Source: Kistimonas asteriae
Lineage (GTDB): Bacteria > Pseudomonadota > Gammaproteobacteria > Pseudomonadales > Endozoicomonadaceae
Reading direction: 5' to 3'
Length of the DNA stretch: 64,000 nt
Assembly (NCBI RefSeq): GCF_018263925.1
Contig: NZ_JAEVHF010000006.1
Coordinates: forward strand, 1 to 64,000
Shown here in pieces: positions 8,479 through 15,516 of the stretch; positions within the stretch are counted from its first letter, which is position 1; the number at the start of each line of letters is the position of its first letter. Below the pieces are notes generated by a model. That model saw nothing but the letters and a program-made list of their open reading frames with translations. It was not told the DNA's origin and did no database searches. Both the position numbers and the translations under genes were made by a program.

Positions 8479-8967
8479 TCAGATTCCCATAAGAAAAGGC
8501 CCATACTGACGATCCGTATTTGGGATATGGCTATCAAGCCAGTTCTTGATGTACTGCATAGTCTCAAGCGTAATGTCGTCCTGACCTGCGGCAAACTGTT
8601 CCTGCAAATTGACACAGGTTTCGACAAATTTATCGTGGGAACGCTTATGGGCTTCATAGCCCTCAAATCCTTTAGCCTGCATCATTTCTTCTTCAGATCT
8701 AAAGTGCTCCACCACATAGCTGACCAGCGCATCAAGATTGTGTTTCACAATACTTCTTTCCTGGTTTTCTACAATGCTCCGATGCAACTGATTAACGAAT
8801 CTAAACAGGTTCTTGTGCTCTTCATCAAACTTGGGAACCGTTGTGCCATATTGTTCCTCTGTCCAACTCATTAATGGGGTGTATCCTCTAACCTGCCCAC
8901 AGGCAAACACGGGGTGAAAGAAACTGGAAAATAAAAAAAAGCAAAACCACGCTTTAGCCTTAACCAT
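8479..8967 (-). CDS. Bacteriohemerythrin with an N-terminal export signal
   Basis: A 162-residue oxygen-binding di-iron protein. All seven iron ligands of the hemerythrin four-helix bundle are present with normal spacing: His51, His88, Glu92, His107, His111, His147 and Asp152. The frame begins with a 32-residue extension before the usual start MSWTEEQ (Met33): a basic tip, a very hydrophobic Phe-rich core and VFAC at 20-23. GGAGG is well placed before the upstream ATG, supporting the long form, which would be periplasmic or a lipoprotein. The internal Met33 also has an AGAGGA upstream, so a cytoplasmic form is possible. Confidence 0.9.
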   Translation of the reverse strand: MVKAKAWFCFFLFSSFFHPVFACGQVRGYTPLMSWTEEQYGTTVPKFDEEHKNLFRFVNQLHRSIVENQERSIVKHNLDALVSYVVEHFRSEEEMMQAKGFEGYEAHKRSHDKFVETCVNLQEQFAAGQDDITLETMQYIKNWLDSHIPNTDRQYGPFLMGI

Positions 8968-9327
8968 GTCGTCAACCTCCGAATATTACTCACAGGTAAA
9001 GACACTCCTAATGCCTATGACTCACTGACTTCCCACATTATCAATAAAGCTTAAGCAATCAGTCGTTATGTTTGTATCTTTGTATGTCTGTAGTTATTAC
9101 ATTCATTTGATAAAACACAAGGCCGGATGGGAGAACATCACACTGATGTTGATCTGGAACAATAAACACACATATAGAAAAGACGAAAAAAAAGTAATGA
9201 GCAGGAGCTATAGTACATCCGGTTCTTAAGCATCAAGCGCTGCTTAATCCATATCAATCAGCAGTGATGTTATGGGTATCCTCTTTTCTTACGATATATT
9301 TCAAGTTTCACAGATTTCCTTCAACGT
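8968..9327. other. Intergenic region between the hemerythrin and formyltransferase genes
   Basis: About 360 bases of AT-rich sequence with no supportable ORF. The part nearest 8968 must hold the hemerythrin promoter. I see no convincing terminator or RNA gene. Confidence 0.5.
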
Positions 9328-10167
9328 TTATCGATATTTCTTCATCACCAGCACAGACAATACATCCCGTATTCTGAAAAAACGACGCTGCCTGAAATAC
9401 GACTCAAATGCTCTTTCACCCGGCATGGGGTAGTAGATGTCATCCTCGTCATGAGTATGGACGATATGCAGGCGTGGATCTTGCCCTGCCATCAACCGTT
9501 TCAGCACCCGACTCAGCAGCCTGGCGCCAATCACGGCGGTAAACATCAAAACACTTTCCTGAGTAGCATGGGCGTTTAACCTGAACGACTTGCGAGCCAG
9601 AATTTCCCCAGTATCTACTCCTTCATCAATCCAGTGAATAGTCACACCGCCCCGGTCACTGCCATTATTTAACACCCAGAAATAAGCCATCGCCCCTTTG
9701 TAGACAGGCAGCCAGCCAGGGTGAACATTAAGCACACCGATTTTAGGCAGAGAGATTATGTCCTGTTTAAGTATTTGCGAAAAATAGGCGGAAATCAGCA
9801 AGTCAGGTTGCAATTTTCTGATGAATTGCTGGCAGGCCACGTCATTGATATTACCGCAATGGAACACGGGAATATTATGATCCACCGCAATTTTCCAGGC
9901 GGGCTTTAATCGTTTACGCAAGAAGGGAAACACCATGGTAATGAGGTAACCCAGTATCTGGATACAGCGTTGCCAAAGGAGTAACCAGGCGAATTTCCAC
10001 CCTACCTTTTTCAAGTGGTTGATGACACGCGCACGACCACGAAGAGACAGGGTTAACGGCTGAGCTTTGACGACGCCAACAATGTTAACGCCCGGCATGC
10101 TCAACAACTTGTTCATGATCACTGCGCTACCCAGATGACCTGCTGAGTACAGAATGACCACATTCAT
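9328..10167 (-). CDS. Formyltransferase-family protein (Fmt-like fold)
   Basis: A 279-residue protein of the methionyl-tRNA/GART formyltransferase superfamily. The catalytic motif NVHPGWLPVYKGA holds the Asn and His that position 10-formyl-tetrahydrofolate, and GGVTIHWIDEGVDTGEI supplies the catalytic Asp. The insert around residues 50-95 is basic and hydrophobic, unlike Fmt, and there is no tRNA-binding C-terminal domain, so it is probably a sugar or small-molecule formyltransferase. No nucleotide-sugar genes are adjacent. The start used is the ATG three codons into the frame, with GGGAG upstream; a GTG nine bases earlier is possible. Confidence 0.82.
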   Translation of the reverse strand: MNVVILYSAGHLGSAVIMNKLLSMPGVNIVGVVKAQPLTLSLRGRARVINHLKKVGWKFAWLLLWQRCIQILGYLITMVFPFLRKRLKPAWKIAVDHNIPVFHCGNINDVACQQFIRKLQPDLLISAYFSQILKQDIISLPKIGVLNVHPGWLPVYKGAMAYFWVLNNGSDRGGVTIHWIDEGVDTGEILARKSFRLNAHATQESVLMFTAVIGARLLSRVLKRLMAGQDPRLHIVHTHDEDDIYYPMPGERAFESYFRQRRFFRIRDVLSVLVMKKYR

Positions 10168-10576
10168 CAATAACACTCTCCCTGTTGCCTATGCACGTCA
10201 TGTGTCGTTGTTAGCGCCGTATGAGCCCCCTGCGTTGTAACGATGATAACTAACCCAGGCAAAGCGGGACAAGGTTATTGAAAATTCGGCTATCCGCTAC
10301 TCACTGACAATCCCATTCAAAACCTCAGGGATACTTTGAATAATAGGTTTTCTAAGGCATGAATAAAGCGCAATCAATCGATAAACAGCTGAACGATGTT
10401 CATGAACGCTCAATGTAATAGTAAAGAAAAATGCGCCAGAAAACTTGGCTGATGAGGTTTTCTTAACAACAAACTCACAAAAGACTCCGAAGGGATACGG
10501 AAAGAGTTCGAGCCTGATCTGACACTGCATACGATAATGCGTCGGACTGTGTCAGATCAGATCTCAGTTATTGCTG
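10168..10576. other. Intergenic region with a long inverted repeat
   Basis: About 410 bases. A 77-codon minus-strand ORF (10297-10530) has no recognisable family or good ribosome-binding site and is not called. The right end contains the inverted repeat listed separately. Confidence 0.5.
10514..10560. repeat. Inverted repeat with a nested hairpin
   Basis: Perfect 12-base arms CTGATCTGACAC (10514-10525) and GTGTCAGATCAG (10549-10560) enclose 23 bases that contain a smaller GCAT/ATGC hairpin. It lies just after the MerR-methyltransferase stop codon, so it could act as a 3' stabiliser or terminator, but no T-run follows on either strand. Confidence 0.6.
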
Positions 10577-11752
10577 TTAGGTTATAGCCTTTCTCAGTAC
10601 GAACATCTGGTATCCAAATTCACCCAAATGGTGCCGATAGATGTTCAGCTCCGTTTCGATATTTCTCAATGCAGCTGACTCTGGTATGGTCGATCTAAGC
10701 GCATTAACACGCGCCTCAAGCGGTTTGATGTAGCTCTGCCAGGATTCATCGCTGAGACTAAAGGTATCGATTACCGTATAACCCGCCTCATTAGCCTGCT
10801 CAACACGCCTTGCGACTGTCGTCATATCCGGATATTCCTGTTGCCAGAACGTCAAAGCCTCCTGACTCGGAGCACCGTTAAGCCACACAAGATCGCTTAG
10901 CACCAGCACCCCCTGTGGTTCAAGGAACTTTTGCCACTGAGTAAACGCGTTGGCGACACCCATGATATATGCACTACCTTCTGCCCAGATAAGATCAAAG
11001 CTGGCCTCATCAAACGACAAATCGGTCATACTGACGCAAATCGTTTCAATGCTGTCAGCCATGCCGTCGTCCTGGACTCTTTCAACAAGACGTGCCAGAG
11101 CAGGCTCATCATTGTCGACAGCGGTAATATGTGCTGACGTATGTGCAGCAAGTAACGTTGTTGCGATCCCCTTGCCGCAGCCAATGTCCAGAATGCGTGC
11201 AGGTTCAAACGGTACCCTGGCAAGGGCTTCCAATGTATCCTTCTCCGAGCCCGGTCCCCATCGGTCCAGTGCTTCGAATACCTGCATAAAGTCGTTCATA
11301 TACTGTTCGTGTGTGTTCATGTCTTTTGATAACCATTTGAGCCTGAGCGCTTCCTTTTGCGTGAAGCCCTGATTCATTAACCACTCCAGGTGCGCATCCG
11401 GTGCGACCTCGTCCAGGGATTGATGCCACGCCTTGAGTTCTCCTTCACCGAGCATCGCAGCCAGCAACTGTCGGGACTGTTGTTTTTGGGCAATCTCGTC
11501 ATCTAACTGCTTCAGGCGTTTTAGCAATAAAGAACGATCCACCCGGCTATTGAGGCAGGCCTTGCACTCTTTCAGCGTCAGCCCACCGGCCTGCAGTTTC
11601 TGTATCAACCGCAGCCGCTGGGCGTCTTTTTCGCTATAGATACGGTATCCGTTAGCCTGCCGTTTCCCTGCTATCAGCCCCTGTTTTTCGTAGTAGAGCA
11701 AGGTACTGCGGGAAAGGCTGACACGTTCCGCAAGTTCAGCAATAAAGTACAT
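10577..11752 (-). CDS. MerR-type regulator fused to a SAM-dependent methyltransferase
   Basis: A 391-residue fusion. Residues 1-70 form a MerR helix-turn-helix (STLLYYEKQGLIAGK, NGYRIYSEKDAQRLRLIQ), 75-110 the coiled coil, and 110-145 a linker matching the C-terminus of the MerR protein at 3742 (WHQSLDExAPDAH...WLSK). Residues 150-390 form a class I methyltransferase with motif I ILDIGCGKG at 187-195 and an acidic motif II AVDND at 211-215. The protein could methylate the compound it senses, or use SAM as signal. Neighbours do not reveal the substrate. The frame is intact across the junction. Confidence 0.88.
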   Translation of the reverse strand: MYFIAELAERVSLSRSTLLYYEKQGLIAGKRQANGYRIYSEKDAQRLRLIQKLQAGGLTLKECKACLNSRVDRSLLLKRLKQLDDEIAQKQQSRQLLAAMLGEGELKAWHQSLDEVAPDAHLEWLMNQGFTQKEALRLKWLSKDMNTHEQYMNDFMQVFEALDRWGPGSEKDTLEALARVPFEPARILDIGCGKGIATTLLAAHTSAHITAVDNDEPALARLVERVQDDGMADSIETICVSMTDLSFDEASFDLIWAEGSAYIMGVANAFTQWQKFLEPQGVLVLSDLVWLNGAPSQEALTFWQQEYPDMTTVARRVEQANEAGYTVIDTFSLSDESWQSYIKPLEARVNALRSTIPESAALRNIETELNIYRHHLGEFGYQMFVLRKAIT

Positions 11753-12082
11753 TCGTAGGCTCCGGTCTGCGGCAATGTGCCCGGTGAATATGAGGCACCT
11801 TAAACTATGAAGCTATAGACAGGTCAAGCTAAAGCGTGCTGTGAATAGGCACCAACAAAAACCTTTGTGGCTGACAATTGAATGTGGAGGGGAAAGGGGA
11901 TAACTAACGCGGCTGATTAATCGCCAAATATTTAACTATGCGCTTACCTATCTTGCCTTTACAGGGCATGCCATACACGTCTCCGTGTTCTGAACGATCA
12001 GAAACCGGAGACGTGAGCTTCAGCAGGATAAGATATATCCAGAACCTCTCTTTTTTTGGTTCTGACCAATGCCAATTATCCT
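11753..12082. other. Intergenic region containing a long imperfect hairpin
   Basis: About 330 bases with no supportable ORF. It holds the promoter side of the MerR-methyltransferase gene and the hairpin listed at 11976-12015. Confidence 0.5.
11976..12015. repeat. Long hairpin of unknown role
   Basis: CACGTCTCCG (11976-11985) pairs perfectly with CGGAGACGTG (12006-12015). Inside, after a two-base mismatch, TTCTGA pairs with TCAGAA around an ACGA loop. That gives 16 paired positions in 40 bases. No T-run follows on either strand, so it is not a standard terminator. Confidence 0.6.
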
Positions 12083-12499
12083 CTAGAACGAGAAGTCGGC
12101 AACGTCCTTGCCGTCAACTTTGATCAGACAAACGGGTCTTAGTAACGTACTGCTCGGTGTGCCCAGTCCACATTCTGCAATGACTGTTTTTGTCTGCCAC
12201 TCTCCGGAAACTGGTTTAAACACTATAGGCTGACGCATGTATTTCTCATTATTACCCTCATATTCAGGGAATAAAGGATTACCAATCGACTGATCGATCA
12301 CCAGGGTTCCGTTAAGTTTGACGCTCAAATGATTGGCAAGCATCTCATTGAACGAAGATGTGATCTGTACCGTTTCGTGGTTAATGGTAGCAATGGATGA
12401 ACGGTAGGTTACCGGGGTTAAACTTACACAGCCGGAGACAAAAAGACAGGCTCCTGAGACAACTACCTGCCTGAAACTCATTATCGGGAAAAATTTCAT
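12083..12499 (-). CDS. Small lipoprotein of unknown function
   Basis: A 138-residue protein with a lipoprotein signal peptide: hydrophobic h-region and lipobox VSGC (about residues 21-24), followed by a beta-rich domain with two further cysteines (AECGLG and RPVCLIKVDG) that could form a disulfide after export. No family was recognised. It is a single gene flanked by intergenic sequence, next to the AT-rich RING-protein gene on the opposite strand. Confidence 0.72.
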   Translation of the reverse strand: MKFFPIMSFRQVVVSGACLFVSGCVSLTPVTYRSSIATINHETVQITSSFNEMLANHLSVKLNGTLVIDQSIGNPLFPEYEGNNEKYMRQPIVFKPVSGEWQTKTVIAECGLGTPSSTLLRPVCLIKVDGKDVADFSF

Positions 12500-12862
12500 T
12501 TCTATAATCCCTGTTTTTGAATACAGCCTTATCCAGTTTACTCCCGTAAACTCAGAGATGGAACGATAGTGTAAAAAATGCTGCCAGGACGACAGAATCT
12601 AACGCTGGATCGTGACAAGTCATGATGTTTTTCAAGAAACAGCTATATGGCAAGCATGCCACCTGCTTCGGAAAGCTCATTACGCAGATCGCGACAGTGG
12701 AGCTGACACATATGTTAGAACCCCACGAATTATGTGATTAGTTAGCTGTCAGACTTATATATCGCCAATACACTCCGGAAACTTCGTAGTTGCATATGCC
12801 CTCAATTAAATCGTAAATAATTTCTTGTTTTATATAACGTACGTAGAAAAAGGAAGTCAAAA
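12500..12862. other. Intergenic region between divergent lipoprotein and RING-protein genes
   Basis: About 360 bases with no supportable ORF. It becomes A+T-rich towards 12863. A possible promoter for the RING gene is TTGCAT near 12792 with an AT-rich -10 about 18 bases on, and AAGGAA precedes its start codon. Confidence 0.45.
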
Positions 12863-14116
12863 ATGTTAATCACCTACCCTAGCTCATCCATATCAACAGC
12901 AGCCAGCATTTTTCCAACGGCTAAAAGCCCTTGGGAATTACCTTGCGGGCACAAATTAGAAAGTAATCAAGATTTAACCTTACTGGCATTCACAATCCGA
13001 TGTCCTCAATGCTACGTAAACCTTGAAATAGACAACCGTCTTGAAAATTTCTCCATCCAACAAAAAAAAGCTTTACACGATAGGAAAATAGATATCAGAA
13101 ACGCTCTTATTCAGGCATCGATAAGAGCAAACCCTAACTGGCTAATAATCAGCTGGTCCGTATTTGAATACTATCTTGAGAACGATCTTTTTTATGCATT
13201 CATCAATCGATCAAGAAATGAGGAATGCCCTATCTGTCGTTTATCTCTAGAAAACTTTTCAACAGCAATCGTTTTGAGCTGCCATCACTCTTACTGTAAA
13301 AACTGTCTGGAAAGTTGGCTTAAAACCCCAGGATCCAAAAAAGAATGTCCTTTATGTACAAAAGAAATAGTCACTGAAGAATTGACAATACTTCTCCCAC
13401 ATATAAGACACCATCCAAGAAACCATCGTCCAAGAGATTTTTTCCAAAACCTATTGGCTATTTTTATCCAACTAATTGAACAACCTCATCTTATTGGCAT
13501 AGAACCCCGTCCAGCTATTCATCAACACTTGCCTTTCGGTGATCCACAAATTAATCGTCTGGATGAAATAAGAGACATATTTAATAGAGTCCTTGAAGAT
13601 AGATGGCTTCCATTACGCTTGATGTGGAATCGCCCAATTATTCTGTTCGCACCGGCATTACTGCCATTACCGTTATTTCCTATAGAACATTTACTATATT
13701 TAGTACAGTTACTACCAGCGTTAGCAGTCCTAAACATGTATAGACTCGCAATTTTTGATGTAGGCCATGAATTAGTAATTAATTACCAAGCTGAAAGAAA
13801 TCAATTCCAAGCTAACAATATGGGACTGGCTGATTATGCTACAGCTGTAATACGAACAGTTGGTAGAACATTTGATAATTTAGTTCTAGCACCGATGATA
13901 CCACGATTAAACCCAAACAATAATGCTGAAATAAACAGAGCTGCTGACGTTGAGAGATGGCCAATCAATAATGCACGCGCAGACGCTCATGCCATCATAG
14001 AAAGGGTAAGAAACGGAGATATCGAGCAAATTAAACACCTTATACTGATTTTCGGGTCAATTGTTATCGGCCTTATCATGACCATAGCCTATGTTGCACA
14101 AATTAATGACGCATGA
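12863..14116 (+). CDS. RING-finger (C3HC4) membrane protein, candidate E3 ubiquitin-ligase-like effector
   Basis: A 417-residue protein with a complete RING-HC finger: Cys122-x2-Cys125, Cys140-x-His142-x2-Cys145-x2-Cys148 and Cys162-x2-Cys165. A half-motif precedes it: Cys28-Gly-His30 and Cys47-x2-Cys50. Hydrophobic segments lie at about 258-298 and 392-412, the last near the C-terminus as in a tail anchor. In eukaryotes such fingers recruit E2 enzymes; bacteria lack canonical ubiquitin, so action in a host cell is the natural inference. There is no cleavable signal peptide. The gene is markedly richer in A+T than its neighbours and has a good RBS (AAGGAA), suggesting acquisition by transfer. 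Confidence 0.85.
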   Translation: MLITYPSSSISTAASIFPTAKSPWELPCGHKLESNQDLTLLAFTIRCPQCYVNLEIDNRLENFSIQQKKALHDRKIDIRNALIQASIRANPNWLIISWSVFEYYLENDLFYAFINRSRNEECPICRLSLENFSTAIVLSCHHSYCKNCLESWLKTPGSKKECPLCTKEIVTEELTILLPHIRHHPRNHRPRDFFQNLLAIFIQLIEQPHLIGIEPRPAIHQHLPFGDPQINRLDEIRDIFNRVLEDRWLPLRLMWNRPIILFAPALLPLPLFPIEHLLYLVQLLPALAVLNMYRLAIFDVGHELVINYQAERNQFQANNMGLADYATAVIRTVGRTFDNLVLAPMIPRLNPNNNAEINRAADVERWPINNARADAHAIIERVRNGDIEQIKHLILIFGSIVIGLIMTIAYVAQINDA

Positions 14117-14333
14117 AATGGGTACAATCGTATACAGTTAAGCTTCTTCGCTATCACCTCACAAAATCCGTCCTGCTGCGGATTGTCCAACCGAGCTAAG
14201 CCCTGTATAAAGGGCGGTCTACCGAGGGAACCGGCCTTGCCGCTGACAGACTTTCCGCCAGGAAGTTTCAGTCACCGGCTGCAACACGCTATTGTTCTTA
14301 CACTGCCAAACTGCGGGAACCTGAACGTCGCCT

Positions 14334-15380
14334 ATGATCACGCGATCCGCACACAATCTGACTACCGAACCTGTCGCACCGGCCCACCGGCCAGCCTGGC
14401 AGCACATTCTCAGCGACGCGATTACCGATCCCGCCGCGCTCCTGCGCCTGCTGGAACTGGATCCCGCCCTGCTGCCCGCCGCACAAAAAGCCAGCGAATC
14501 CTTCCGCCTGCGCGTACCGCTGCCCTATATCGCCCGCATGCAGAAAGGTAACCCTGACGACCCACTGCTGAAACAAGTGCTGCCGGTCGCGGATGAACTG
14601 ATCAAAACCCCGGGCTATTCCGCTGACCCACTGGGAGAAGCACCGAAGAATGCCAAAAAAGGTATCCTTCACAAATATCGCAACCGCCTGTTGCTGATGC
14701 TGGGCAGCGCCTGTGCCGTCAACTGCCGGTTCTGTTTCCGCCGTCACTTTCCCTACGACGACAATAAAATGAATCGGGCCGAATGGCAGGAAGCGCTCGA
14801 TTACATCGCTGCGGACACCTCGCTCACGGAAGTGATTTTCAGCGGTGGCGACCCACTGGCCGTGAACGATGCCCGCCTGCGCTGGCTCACCGAAGCCATA
14901 GCCGAGATTCCCCACGTCAAACGGCTGCGTATCCATACACGGTTACCGATCGTGGTACCCCAGCGGATTACCGAGGAGATGCTCAGCTGGTTCACTGGCA
15001 CCCGTCTGCAGCCAATCCTTGTCGTGCATTGCAACCACGCCCGTGAGATTGACGCGGATGTCTGCCACAGCCTGAATAGCCTGCGCAATGCCGGTGTTAC
15101 CCTGCTCAGCCAGACCGTGGTGCTTCGCGGCATCAACGATAATGTGGAGGCGATGGTCGAACTGAACGAAACATTGTTCGACAACGGCGTGCTGCCTTAT
15201 TACCTGCACTTATTCGACAAAGTGCAGGGCGCCGCTCACTTCGATCGGGACGAAACCCACGTCCGCCGCCTGCTGGGCGAGATGAGCCGTCGTTGTTCCG
15301 GCTACCTGGTGCCTCGTCTGGCCCGTGAAAAGGCCGGTGCCCCCTGCAAGATTACCCTCTCTCCGCTATACGAACACTGA
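14334..15380 (+). CDS. epmB: EF-P beta-lysylation protein EpmB (lysine 2,3-aminomutase family)
   Basis: A radical-SAM, PLP-dependent aminomutase (348 aa) that converts L-alpha-lysine to (R)-beta-lysine for transfer to EF-P by EpmA. The radical-SAM cluster motif CAVNCRFC supplies Cys127, Cys131 and Cys134. Further family features are FSGGDPLAVND, RIHTRLPIVVPQRI and the C-terminal YYLHLFDKVQGAAHF. It is short and lacks the extra N- and C-terminal parts of catabolic KamA, as expected for EpmB. It is transcribed away from efp; the 12-kb block between them is unusual. Confidence 0.96.
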   Translation: MITRSAHNLTTEPVAPAHRPAWQHILSDAITDPAALLRLLELDPALLPAAQKASESFRLRVPLPYIARMQKGNPDDPLLKQVLPVADELIKTPGYSADPLGEAPKNAKKGILHKYRNRLLLMLGSACAVNCRFCFRRHFPYDDNKMNRAEWQEALDYIAADTSLTEVIFSGGDPLAVNDARLRWLTEAIAEIPHVKRLRIHTRLPIVVPQRITEEMLSWFTGTRLQPILVVHCNHAREIDADVCHSLNSLRNAGVTLLSQTVVLRGINDNVEAMVELNETLFDNGVLPYYLHLFDKVQGAAHFDRDETHVRRLLGEMSRRCSGYLVPRLAREKAGAPCKITLSPLYEH

Positions 15381-15395
15381 TCAGCAAGCACCGTA

Positions 15396-15431
15396 CCGGA
15401 AACCGGCTCAGCCTCTGACAACGGTTTCCGG
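15396..15431. terminator. Perfect-stem hairpin after epmB
   Basis: CCGGAAACCG (15396-15405) pairs with CGGTTTCCGG (15422-15431) across a 16-base loop, 16 bases after the epmB stop. No T-run follows, so it may stabilise the 3' end or work with Rho. Confidence 0.4.
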
Positions 15432-15516
15432 ATGACAACTGCGTCACACTTTCATTACCATGGACAGATAAGAATACGAATTCACGCCATCCGGCACCCA
15501 GCATGGAGAGGGGCTC

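Noticed and set aside
10297..10530. A 77-codon minus-strand ORF upstream of the formyltransferase gene.
   Set aside because: No Shine-Dalgarno, no motif and an odd mixed composition; the first codons overlap the inverted repeat.
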